This document shows, one piece after another, positions 1 through 7,798 of a stretch of DNA of 64,000 nucleotides. The notes below the pieces were generated by a model. The model made no database searches. It was given only the letters and a program-made list of their open reading frames with translations, and was not told the DNA's origin. A program made the position numbers and the translations under genes. The stretch spans positions 1-64,000 of the forward strand of contig FNPS01000011.1 in NCBI GenBank assembly GCA_900107365.1, written 5' to 3'. Within the stretch, counting starts at the first letter, position 1, and each line of letters starts with the position of its first letter. Source of the DNA: Flavobacterium aquidurense. GTDB lineage: Bacteria > Bacteroidota > Bacteroidia > Flavobacteriales > Flavobacteriaceae.

Positions 1-176
1 TAAGGATATCGATAAAAGAATCTTGCATTTCTATTTATTTTTAAAATACAAATATCTAGATTATAATATTTCCCCACAACAATATGTGTTGATCCAAAAT
101 AATTCCAAAAAAATTTTCACAATCGAAAAAACCCCTTATATTTGCACTCGCAATCAGAAAATGATGGCAGCATACT

Positions 177-261
177 GGAGAAATGGCAGAGCGGTCGAAT
201 GCGGCAGTCTTGAAAACTGTTGACTGTAACAGGTCCGGGGGTTCGAATCCCTCTTTCTCCG
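177..261 (+). tRNA. tRNA-Ser(UGA)
   Basis: An 85-nt class II tRNA. The acceptor arm GGAGAAA (177-183) pairs with TTTCTCC (254-260) and is followed by discriminator G261. The anticodon TGA is at 211-213 in the loop closed by GCAGT/ACTGT. There is a long variable arm, and the T-loop reads GTTCGAATC. CCA is not encoded. Its 3' end is duplicated 55.7 kb away, so it appears to be the integration target of a genomic island. Confidence 0.97.
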
Positions 262-417
262 CTGAAGGCTAAAAAAGAGACTTTTCAAAGTTTTCAAAAA
301 AAGGCCAAAAAGAGCGGTAAACCCTGCAAATCAAACGATTTGCAGGGTTTTTTCTTTTATACCGCTTTTCAATATTTATAAAATCGAACAAAATCTTTGT
401 GGCGCATTCGTGGCGCA
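241..417 (+). repeat. Left island border: att-like direct repeat
   Basis: The first 22 bases, from the T-loop through the tRNA 3' end (241-262), recur exactly at 55951-55972. After a short divergent stretch, about 135 bp (282-417) recur almost identically at 56002-56136. The visible differences are one base in an A-run, one base in the terminator loop, and one base in a GGCGCA repeat. The pattern is that of attL and attR of an element inserted in tRNA-Ser. No integrase gene is adjacent. Confidence 0.8.
319..358 (+). terminator. Terminator after tRNA-Ser
   Basis: The stem AAACCCTGCAAATC (319-332) pairs perfectly with GATTTGCAGGGTTT (337-350) around a 4-nt loop and is followed by a T-rich run. 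It is a strong rho-independent terminator, and it is duplicated at the right island border. Confidence 0.85.
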
Positions 418-551
418 TTTTCAATGGAGTGGATACCTTTTTTGCCACAAAAACTTAAGGCTGTTTTTAAAAAATAATTCAGCGCGCTTTGAGTTAGAAA
501 TTTAGAATACATTACTCTTCAATAAATTGAATAACATCTAAATCTGAAAAA

Positions 552-1713
552 ATGCAGGAAACCAGAAAACGGTGGCCATTGGAATTTAAAATCTGTGCGG
601 TCACACTTAGCAACCAGTACAAAAGTATAGATCGTGTAGCCCAAGAGCTAGGAATTAATAAACACAGCCTGCAGCATTGGAAGAAACTCTATAAGGATGG
701 AAAACTTGCCTTTCAGGAATCGTCTGATTCATATACGAACAGAAAAGAAATATTAAGGTTAAAAAAGGAAATTAAAAACATCAAGATCGAACGGGATATT
801 CTAGAAAAAGGTGCCGGATATCTTACACAAAAAAGACGATTACGATATCAATTTATCAGAGAGAACGCAGATAAATTTCCTGTATTCAAGATGTGCAAAA
901 TTTTTCATGTAGATCCCAGCAGCTACTATAAATGGTTAAAAGGACTGCCTACAAGCAGAGCGGAACGTAAAGTATTTATATCATCAGAGATTTCAAGAAT
1001 TTACCATTGGAGTCAAGGCAGGTACGGAAGTCGAAGAATAGCCAAAGAGTTATCTTCTATCAACATAAAAGCATGCCGATCTTTTGTTGGAAAGATAATG
1101 CTGGAAAATAATATGCCCAGGATTCCAAAATTAAAATTTAAAAGAACTACAATCTCATCCACTATATATCCAGTAGCACCGAATTTATTAAATCAGAATT
1201 TTAAAGTCCGTAACCAAAATCAGGTGTGGGTATCGGACATAACCTATATTCGAACTAAAAAAGGCTGGGCATACCTTACTGCTGTTATAGACCTGTTTGA
1301 CCGCAAGGTAATAGGTTGGTCGTTAAGTAAAACAATGAAAGCAATTGACACCACTATTACTGCCTTTAAACAAGCGCTGCGCAATCGCCCCTTAACCATT
1401 AATCAGAAATTAATATTTCACTCAGACAGAGGAATACAGTATGCCTGTAAAGATTTTGTCCACCTCTTGACAAAAAGTAACCAGATCGCCCAAAGCATGA
1501 GTAGAAAGGGCAACTGCTATGATATGCAGTCGCAGAGAGTTTTTTCAAGACACTAAAAACAGAATTAATTTATCAAAACAAGTATAAAACGATAAAAAAA
1601 GCACAAAAGTCAGTTATGACTATATTATAAATTTTTATAATAAATGCAGAAGACATTCCGCTATAGGCAATTTAACAATAGAAGAATTCCAAAATAAACA
1701 CCTTATTTGTTAA
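552..1713 (+). pseudogene. IS3-family transposase, frameshifted
   Basis: The first 334 codons encode an N-terminal helix-turn-helix (about residues 8-45, OrfA-like), a linker coiled coil (65-90) and most of an rve-type DDE catalytic domain. The first two acidic residues are visible as D229 (VSDITYIRT) and D292 (HSDRGIQYA). The frame breaks after GNCYD, where other members read NAVAESFFKTLK. The lost downstream sequence is still legible in other frames up to the TAA at 1711-1713, with at least two frameshifts, so the catalytic Glu is out of frame. The OrfA and OrfB portions lie in one continuous frame, whereas most IS3 members need a programmed -1 shift. I found no clear terminal inverted repeats. 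It is almost certainly inactive. It lies directly inside the left island border and may have replaced or displaced an integrase. Confidence 0.9.
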
Positions 1714-1856
1714 TAGGAAACTACAATTCTTAGATGAAATATTTTACTAATTGCAATTCCATAAATTAAATTTCCAGCATTGAATAATGTCTTAGGGAAT
1801 AGTACAATTAAAATACAAAGTGCAAAAGAATAATGCAAAGTGAACTCAATATAAAA

Positions 1857-1885
1857 TTGAAATGCTTTAAAATTATCTACTTTTG
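1857..1885 (+). promoter_or_regulatory. Bacteroidota-type promoter of the Crp/Fnr gene
   Basis: A -33 TTG (1857-1859) and a -7 box TACTTTTG (1878-1885) are separated by 18 bp and match the flavobacterial TTG / TAnnTTTG consensus. The start codon follows 39 bp after the -7 box. Confidence 0.55.
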
Positions 1886-1924
1886 TTCTTCAGCATTCTG
1901 TATTAATTTTTCAAAGAACAATCT

Positions 1925-2518
1925 ATGCTTCCTAATGGCATTATTGAACCCATTCGACTGAAGTTTAAAAATCAGCTTCCCGAGGAATTTCTTGAGGAAC
2001 TGCAAAATAATGCCCAGTTTATAAAGCTAAAAAAAGGAGAAATACTTTTTTCTAACTATACAAAAAAGAACCAAACTTTTGTCATTATCGAAGGCAGTTT
2101 GGTACGCTTCATTACTACGCCTCAGGGTGAAGACCGCGCAACAATGTTCCATACCGAGACTTTTTTTCCAATGATTGGCAGTTCTGTTACCGAAAAGGAA
2201 AGCTCCGATTTATCTTATTATATTATTGCAAATGAAAATGCACAACTAGTTGAGTTTAATCGTGATTTTGCTATTTATTGCGTTGAGAAATATTCTTTCT
2301 TAGCTAAAACTACATTCCTAACTACAATAGAACAGCTTCAGACCCATCATCTTATTCAAAATCATCTCATTGCACTTTCAAGTATTGACTTTTTTCAATG
2401 GTTTTTAAAGCACTACAGTTTTATATTTGGTCAGTTTCAATCTCAGGATATTGCCAGCTTTATGGGAATCACTCCCGCATGGTTCAGCAAACTCAAGCGC
2501 AGAACAATTCAAAAATAA
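1925..2518 (+). CDS. Crp/Fnr-family transcriptional regulator
   Basis: A 197-residue protein. The N-terminal two thirds (about residues 20-125) is a cyclic-nucleotide-binding-type beta-barrel, with the typical start of the fold in LKKGEILFSNYTKKNQTFVIIEG. A long dimer helix follows, then a short C-terminal winged helix ending in DIASFMGITPAWFSKLKRR, which is the recognition helix. The canonical cAMP-phosphate-binding Arg/Ser signature is not evident, so the effector is probably not cAMP. That is common for this family in Bacteroidota. It stands alone between the IS remnant and a thiolase operon in the same orientation, and it may control that operon. The family assignment is firm; the target is inferred. 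Confidence 0.85.
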   Translation: MLPNGIIEPIRLKFKNQLPEEFLEELQNNAQFIKLKKGEILFSNYTKKNQTFVIIEGSLVRFITTPQGEDRATMFHTETFFPMIGSSVTEKESSDLSYYIIANENAQLVEFNRDFAIYCVEKYSFLAKTTFLTTIEQLQTHHLIQNHLIALSSIDFFQWFLKHYSFIFGQFQSQDIASFMGITPAWFSKLKRRTIQK

Positions 2519-2722
2519 GTTTTTTCATTCATTTTTTCTTGTCTTAATTCAAGTAAAACGATTTTTTTACGTCATAATATTGTCTTGATTGGCAGAAGTA
2601 CTCATTGTCGAATTTAAAATTTTACAATCAATTTCCCTGTTTATAATATTAAGCAGCTTCACAGCAGATAGAAGTCTATTTGCAGCAATCAAGAAACTTT
2701 TACTAATTATAAAACCACAAGT

Positions 2723-3997
2723 ATGACTAAGAAATTGTCTCGTCCTGTATCAGTAATTGGTACAAGTACCCTAGGACAGCGTTATTTTGACGATCCTGAA
2801 TATGATGGATTATCTATTTATGAATTATGGGCTTATGCGTGTCATCAGGCGATGGAAGATGCAGGTGTAAAACCTAAAGATATTGACAAAGTTGTCTATG
2901 CGCATATGGCTAATTTCCAAACCGGCGGTAATGTTCTTGCCCCTGTCGGAAGTATGATGGAATGGGCTGGCTTGCGCGGTAAACCAATCGTCCATATAGA
3001 ACAGGCTTGTGCCAGTGGTTACATGGCATTTGTGGAGGCCTGCGATGCTGTTGCATCTGGCCGATATGATATCGTAATGGTAGCAGGTGTTGAATCGCCA
3101 AAGCACTTTATTCCGCGTGAACAGCCTGCTTTCAGAATTAAACCTATTAGAGAATATGACGCCTGGTGGCATCCCGGGCGTGCTTTGTTTGATACCACTT
3201 ATTATCGATTTGATGGTGTAAGTGACAATTTACTAACGGAAGAACACGGCAAACTATACATCAAAAAGCACGGTATTTCTGAAGAAACTTTGGATGATGC
3301 CTACAATGCTATGGCGGTAAATTTACGTCGTGGAGCAGCACAGAACCCTCGTGCTTGTGAACGTAAGGAATTTGCAGAAACCGCAAAAGAAAATGGTTAT
3401 GATGATGTTTTAGACTATATGCGTTCTGAATATAATCCGAAAATTACCCAGTACATCCGCAAAAGCGGCAGCGTTTTGCACAATGTAGCTGCCGGTGCTA
3501 TCATTGTTTGTTCTGCTGATATTGCTGAAAAATTCAGTAAAAAAACAATCAATGTGGTCGATTATGCGAGTTCAAGCAACACGCAGCGATATCCTTTTTG
3601 TTTTCATCAGATGAATGTTGATGTGAAAGATGCACTTGTTGAAAACGGAACCGATTTAGACAATCTTGATTTAATGATTACTACCGTAATGACATCTGGC
3701 GAACAAATGGACAGTGCAGAAGTTTTTGGCTATTTACCAGATGGTGAAGGCTACAAATATGAATTGGAAGGCCGAACAGCTTATGATGGTGACAGACCTA
3801 TCAATCCCCATGGCGGTGATATTAGTTTTGGACATGCTTTTGCAGCTTCAGGTATCAATATGATTAGTGAAGCTATTTTGCAGATGCGTGGAGAAGCAGG
3901 TGGATGTCAGGTCAATAAAAAAGTTGCACGCTGCTTAGTACGCGGCATGGGTGGCGGTCATACGACCGTTGGTATAGTACTGGAAGCTGATTTTTAA
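2723..3997 (+). CDS. Thiolase-fold acyl-CoA acetyltransferase-like protein (PhlC/SCP2-thiolase group)
   Basis: A 424-residue thiolase-superfamily enzyme. The nucleophilic Cys is C96 in EQACASGYMA. The C-terminal catalytic His is seen in INPHGGDISFGHAFAASG. The usual second catalytic Cys motif (CxG) near the C-terminus is replaced by GMGGGHTTVG, as in SCP2-type and PhlC-like thiolases that work with a DUF35 partner. The partner is the next gene, 19 bp downstream. Such pairs perform Claisen condensation or its reverse, or acyl transfer to aromatic acceptors (PhlCB in diacetylphloroglucinol synthesis), or act in ketone and acetoacetyl-CoA metabolism. No PhlA-like ketosynthase is present, so the reaction cannot be named. 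The opposite-strand ORFs here are shadows. Confidence 0.85.
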   Translation: MTKKLSRPVSVIGTSTLGQRYFDDPEYDGLSIYELWAYACHQAMEDAGVKPKDIDKVVYAHMANFQTGGNVLAPVGSMMEWAGLRGKPIVHIEQACASGYMAFVEACDAVASGRYDIVMVAGVESPKHFIPREQPAFRIKPIREYDAWWHPGRALFDTTYYRFDGVSDNLLTEEHGKLYIKKHGISEETLDDAYNAMAVNLRRGAAQNPRACERKEFAETAKENGYDDVLDYMRSEYNPKITQYIRKSGSVLHNVAAGAIIVCSADIAEKFSKKTINVVDYASSSNTQRYPFCFHQMNVDVKDALVENGTDLDNLDLMITTVMTSGEQMDSAEVFGYLPDGEGYKYELEGRTAYDGDRPINPHGGDISFGHAFAASGINMISEAILQMRGEAGGCQVNKKVARCLVRGMGGGHTTVGIVLEADF

Positions 3998-4016
3998 TAA
4001 CAAAGGAAAAAAGATT

Positions 4017-4457
4017 ATGTATAAATTAAGACCAATATTAAAAACATATTATGAGAGTTTGGAAGAAAACAAAATTCTCGGAATGAAATGCCCAGAGTGC
4101 GCAGACGTGACCTGGCCTCCATTACCAATCTGCCAAGTATGTGGAAGTACCGAAGTTGATTGGACAGAAATGGGAAATGAAGCAATAATTAACGAAATTC
4201 GTTTTGAGGATTCGAGCGTTGGGGGCGATTACACTTTTCGTAAAGCAAATGATTTTTTTGCTGATAAAGAAACACCGTACTGTATCTCGATCGGAAAGTT
4301 CCCAAATGGTACACATGAATTTCACGCAGCTTTATACGGCATTAACGAAGATAATTTAGAGAAGTGGAAAGGTAAATTACCTTTCGTGGCACCAGTTCAT
4401 TTTATTGAAATGGCCGGTGGGTTCAAGGCAGTTGGCTTTAAAATTCCAACAGAATAA
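4017..4457 (+). CDS. Zn-ribbon OB-fold protein (DUF35 family), thiolase partner
   Basis: A 146-residue protein with a rubredoxin-like zinc ribbon, C25-x2-C28 and C39-x2-C42, followed by an OB-fold domain (about residues 50-140). This is the DUF35 architecture of PhlB and of archaeal acetoacetyl-CoA synthesis scaffolds. Members bind the thiolase and help deliver the CoA or acyl group. It is transcribed with the thiolase and followed by a strong terminator, so the two form a complete two-gene operon. Assignment of the family and the partnership is strong; the substrate is unknown. Confidence 0.88.
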   Translation: MYKLRPILKTYYESLEENKILGMKCPECADVTWPPLPICQVCGSTEVDWTEMGNEAIINEIRFEDSSVGGDYTFRKANDFFADKETPYCISIGKFPNGTHEFHAALYGINEDNLEKWKGKLPFVAPVHFIEMAGGFKAVGFKIPTE

Positions 4458-4476
4458 TTGTATAGAAATTTAATAT

Positions 4477-4512
4477 AAATGGCCAGCAGATATACTGGCC
4501 ATTTTGCGTTTT
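4477..4512 (+). terminator. Terminator after the thiolase/OB operon
   Basis: AAATGGCCAG (4477-4486) pairs perfectly with CTGGCCATTT (4495-4504) and is followed by TTGCGTTTTTT. It lies between convergent genes and probably also serves marR on the other strand. Confidence 0.8.
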
Positions 4513-4552
4513 TTACAAACTTTTAAAATTCTATTTGTTATGAATAAGTGTA

Positions 4553-5002
4553 TTATTTTTTTTCTAGTGATTCGTGGTAAGCAACAATTTCAAGAAGACT
4601 ATCAAGCATTGCCTCATATCTTTTAGGTCCCAGAATTTTTTTATATTCCCCAGAAAGCTCTTTAGCATCCACTTTAACGGTATTAAATAAAGCTTTGCCC
4701 TTTGGTGCAAGATTGATTAACAAAGTTCTTGCATCACTTTCATTTTTGCTTGTGTATATAAGCTGCTCCTGCTCCATCTCTTTCAAAATTTTGCTGACTG
4801 CCTGTCTGGAAACTTTCATCTGAAAAACCAAATCGGTATTAGAAATTCCATTAGTACCTATATTCATAATATAAGGCACATGGGTAATATTGAGCCAACT
4901 TTCAGTATGCAAATGCCTGTTGATAGCGCGTTGTTCCAGTATTTTTCTAAAAACATAAATGACTTTAAAAATCATTCTGTCTGTTTCATCATTGTCTTCC
5001 AT
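4553..5002 (-). CDS. MarR-family transcriptional regulator
   Basis: A 149-residue winged-helix protein. The DNA-binding core runs from about residue 45 to 115: NTDLVFQMKVSRQAVSKILK is the helix-turn-helix, and YTSKNESDARTLLINLAPKG is the wing, with the D-x-R signature of MarR proteins. Flanking helices form the dimer interface. It is divergent from the efflux operon starting at 5131, and the shared intergenic region holds a striking double operator. The standard arrangement is repression of both the regulator and the pump until a phenolic or other lipophilic ligand binds. The family is certain; the ligand is unknown. Confidence 0.93.
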   Translation of the reverse strand: MEDNDETDRMIFKVIYVFRKILEQRAINRHLHTESWLNITHVPYIMNIGTNGISNTDLVFQMKVSRQAVSKILKEMEQEQLIYTSKNESDARTLLINLAPKGKALFNTVKVDAKELSGEYKKILGPKRYEAMLDSLLEIVAYHESLEKK

Positions 5003-5063
5003 AAGGTAAAATTAATAATTATATGTCGTATCGCTATCACAAAAAATAAAAAAAAATAAAAAA

Positions 5064-5109
5064 AAATGTAAACTAAGTTGACGATTATTTGTCAACTTAG
5101 TTTACATTT
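5064..5109. promoter_or_regulatory. Double MarR operator (19-bp perfect inverted repeat)
   Basis: AAATGTAAACTAAGTTGAC (5064-5082) and its exact reverse complement (5091-5109) flank an 8-bp spacer. Each arm contains a 15-bp imperfect palindrome, GTAAACTAAGTTGAC or its complement, the size of a single MarR dimer site. The whole therefore looks like two facing operators 27 bp apart. The right arm overlaps the -7 box of the pump promoter. Confidence 0.8.
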
Positions 5110-5110
5110 G
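5078..5110 (+). promoter_or_regulatory. Promoter of the emrA-emrB-tolC-type operon
   Basis: TTG (5078-5080) and TACATTTG (5103-5110) match the -33 and -7 consensus with a 22-bp gap, and the ATG follows 20 bp later. Both elements are buried in the MarR operator arms, as expected for repression by occlusion. Confidence 0.6.
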
Positions 5111-5130
5111 TACCATTAAAATATTAATCT

Positions 5131-6180
5131 ATGAAACCTGAAGAACAAAAAGATTCAAAGTCGCCTAAAGCGCTTAAGTTGCTGCTAATTGCGATAGTTG
5201 TTATAAGCGTTGCTTATTTTAGCATTACTAAAATTATACATTCCACCACTTACGAAGGCACAGATAATGCCCAGATCGAAACCAATTCTGTTCCTGTGAT
5301 TAGCCGTGTACCGGGATATATATCTGAATTTTCACTCCGCGATTATCAGGATGTAAAACAAGGGCAATTACTTGCTGTCATTGATCAAAGTGAATACAAA
5401 CTAGCTGTTGAACAGGCTGAGGCCGATCTTCTGGCTGCAAAAGCTGATCTTGCAAACGCAGCTTCCCTCCTTCCTACCATTTCATCAGACAAAAATGTGG
5501 CATCGGCAGGTATTAGTCTTGACGAAGTAGGAATGCAGCAGGCAAAACGTGATTTGGCCAGAGACGAATCATTATATAAGGAAGGCTCTATTACTTTAAG
5601 ACAGCTTGAAAGAAGCCAGTCGGCTTATCAAACTGCACTTAAACTGGTTGCTTCAAGTAAAAGTAAATTACAGTCCGTTAGCAGACAGACCGGAAGTGCC
5701 AATGCACAAATAGAACATGCAAAAGCCGCAATTGCAGCGCGTGAAGTTGCTCTTCAAAAAGCAAAACTTAATTTGTCTTACACTCGAATTATCGCACCAA
5801 CAAGTGGAAAGATTGGAAAATCAAACCTTAAAAAAGGGCAATATGTGCAAGGCAGTCAACAATTGTTTAGCATTGTTAATAACGACCAATATTGGATCAC
5901 AGCAAATTTCAAAGAAACTCAAATAGAACATATGCGAATTGGCATGCCGGCAGAAATTGTTGTTGATGGTTTTCCTGATACTAAAATCACAGGAAAAATA
6001 ACAGATTTCAGCGATGCGACCGGAGCTAAGTTTGCCCTTTTGCCAGCTGATAATGCAACTGGAAACTTTGTAAAAGTAACGCAGCGTGTTCCTGTTATCA
6101 TTGCTATTGATAATTTTAAGCAATTACAAGGAATACTAAAAGCAGGATTAAGCGCAGAAGTAGATGTTAAAGTTAAGTAG
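5131..6180 (+). CDS. HlyD/EmrA-family membrane fusion protein
   Basis: A 349-residue periplasmic adaptor. It has a short cytoplasmic N-terminus, one membrane helix (about residues 14-35, LKLLLIAIVVISVAYFSI), a biotinyl-lipoyl half domain (TNSVPVISRVPGYISEF), a long alpha-helical hairpin with coiled-coil character (about 90-205), then the second lipoyl half (RIIAPTSGKIGKSNLKKGQYV) and a beta-barrel domain. This order is that of EmrA rather than of RND adaptors. It links the MFS pump encoded next (25 bp away) to the outer-membrane channel encoded after that. It is the first gene of the MarR-controlled operon. Confidence 0.93.
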   Translation: MKPEEQKDSKSPKALKLLLIAIVVISVAYFSITKIIHSTTYEGTDNAQIETNSVPVISRVPGYISEFSLRDYQDVKQGQLLAVIDQSEYKLAVEQAEADLLAAKADLANAASLLPTISSDKNVASAGISLDEVGMQQAKRDLARDESLYKEGSITLRQLERSQSAYQTALKLVASSKSKLQSVSRQTGSANAQIEHAKAAIAAREVALQKAKLNLSYTRIIAPTSGKIGKSNLKKGQYVQGSQQLFSIVNNDQYWITANFKETQIEHMRIGMPAEIVVDGFPDTKITGKITDFSDATGAKFALLPADNATGNFVKVTQRVPVIIAIDNFKQLQGILKAGLSAEVDVKVK

Positions 6181-6205
6181 TTTCAAAATTTCAATACATC
6201 GTTAA

Positions 6206-7786
6206 ATGGAAACTGAAAAAAGCAAAATAGTTCGAATACTGATTATTATTACCAGTATTACGGCCGCTGTTATGGAACTTATTGATATTTCCATTGTAAA
6301 CGTAGCACTTACCAATATCAGCGGTACATTGGGCGCAACGGTAGAAGATGCCTCGTGGGTTGTTACTGCTTATGGTATTGCCAATGTTATCATTATTCCT
6401 CTAACCGGATTTTTAAGCCGTTATTTTGGAAGGAAAAATTATTATTTGACTTCCATATTACTCTTCACTTTGGCTTCCTATATGTGTGGAAACTCCTCAT
6501 CCTTATGGATGCTTGTTTTCTGGAGATTTGTTCAGGGAATTGGCGGAGGTGCTTTACTGTCAGTTTCACAAGGAATTCTCTTTGACCAGTTCAAACCCGA
6601 GCAAAAAGGAATTGCCGGAGGGATATTTGGTATGGGTATCGTAATTGGTCCTACAATTGGCCCTGTACTTGGTGGATATATCGTCGATAATTATCATTGG
6701 GGATTGATCTTCGACATCAATATTCCTGTGGGAATTCTTGCTGCCATACTAACCTGGTATTTTGTAGAGAAAAAACCTGATGAATTCAAAATAGACAGAA
6801 AATCATTATCCATTGATTATATAGGCATTATTTCCCTATGTGTAGGAATTGGAGCGCTGCAATATGTTTTAGAAAAAGGACAATCTGAAGATTGGTTTGA
6901 AGATGAAATGATCCGTTATTTAACTGCGGCTGCAATACTTGGCCTGACCGTTTTTATATGGTGGGAACTGCGAACAAAATCGCCTGTTATTAATTTAAAA
7001 GTGATGAAAAGCAGAAACCTGACAGGAAGTAATATTTTAACCTTCGTGTGTGGTTTTGGGCTTTTTGGTTCAGCCTATTTATTTCCGGTAATGGTTCAGA
7101 GAGCTATGGGTTATACTCCCACAGACGCAGGTTTAGCCATGATTCCGGGAGCTCTGGTATCACTTCTCGCTATGCCCTTAATTGGTATCGGATTAGGAAA
7201 AGGAATCAAACCGGTATATTTTGTTACTATGGGATTTGCCTTTTTTGTACTTCACGGCTATACCTGTTCTCAGGTTGCTCCAGGTGCAGATAAATGGTGG
7301 TTTATCGTGAGCCAGCTTTGCAGAGGTTTGGGCTCAGGATGCCTTACAGTACCACTTCTCACTCAAGCCGTTGTGGGATTAAAACCTCAGGATATGCCAT
7401 ACGGAATTTCTTTAAATAATATGTGTCGTCAGCTGGGTGGAGCATTTGGAATAGCAATTATGAATACCTATGCTACAAACCGTTCTGCTACACACAGAAT
7501 GGATTTGGTTTCTAACCTTCAGGAAAATAATCCTTTGATGATTGAACGATTACATCAATATGCAGCAGGTTTTATGGCAAAAGGAATTGCTCCTCTCAAT
7601 GCACAAAATCTCGCGGTAGGTTCTTTAGAACGTTCAATCGCCGGACAGGCACAAATGCTCGCTTATCTGGACGGATTTTTACTAATCTCTGCCTTTTTTA
7701 TCTGTAGCATCCCTTTTATGCTTTTGCTAAAAAATCAAAATATGGATGCAGAAACCAGGGCAAAAGTAGCCACCGCTGCCCACTAA
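6206..7786 (+). CDS. DHA2-family MFS multidrug transporter (EmrB/QacA type)
   Basis: A 526-residue integral membrane protein with about 14 predicted helices. The motif A region is FLSRYFGRKNYY after helix 2. The antiporter motif C is visible as GIVIGPTIGPVLGGYI in helix 5. Helix 1 carries the MELIDISIVNVAL signature of the DHA2 group. It exports drugs or organic acids in exchange for protons. With the preceding adaptor and the following TolC-like channel it would form a tripartite envelope-spanning pump. The substrate may be the ligand of the divergent MarR, and it could be an intermediate or toxin handled by neighbouring enzymes; that is inference. Confidence 0.93.
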   Translation: METEKSKIVRILIIITSITAAVMELIDISIVNVALTNISGTLGATVEDASWVVTAYGIANVIIIPLTGFLSRYFGRKNYYLTSILLFTLASYMCGNSSSLWMLVFWRFVQGIGGGALLSVSQGILFDQFKPEQKGIAGGIFGMGIVIGPTIGPVLGGYIVDNYHWGLIFDINIPVGILAAILTWYFVEKKPDEFKIDRKSLSIDYIGIISLCVGIGALQYVLEKGQSEDWFEDEMIRYLTAAAILGLTVFIWWELRTKSPVINLKVMKSRNLTGSNILTFVCGFGLFGSAYLFPVMVQRAMGYTPTDAGLAMIPGALVSLLAMPLIGIGLGKGIKPVYFVTMGFAFFVLHGYTCSQVAPGADKWWFIVSQLCRGLGSGCLTVPLLTQAVVGLKPQDMPYGISLNNMCRQLGGAFGIAIMNTYATNRSATHRMDLVSNLQENNPLMIERLHQYAAGFMAKGIAPLNAQNLAVGSLERSIAGQAQMLAYLDGFLLISAFFICSIPFMLLLKNQNMDAETRAKVATAAH

Positions 7787-7798
7787 TTTTAAAACATC

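Noticed and set aside
23..223. A 66-codon open frame at the left end
   Set aside because: It runs into the tRNA-Ser gene and has no protein-like features.
262..551. An integrase gene or fragment at the left border
   Set aside because: Only short frames (for example about 17 codons from 423) occur; no tyrosine or serine recombinase motif is visible on either strand.
2723..4457. A full diacetylphloroglucinol synthesis cluster
   Set aside because: No PhlA ketosynthase and no PhlD-type III polyketide synthase are present in the window.
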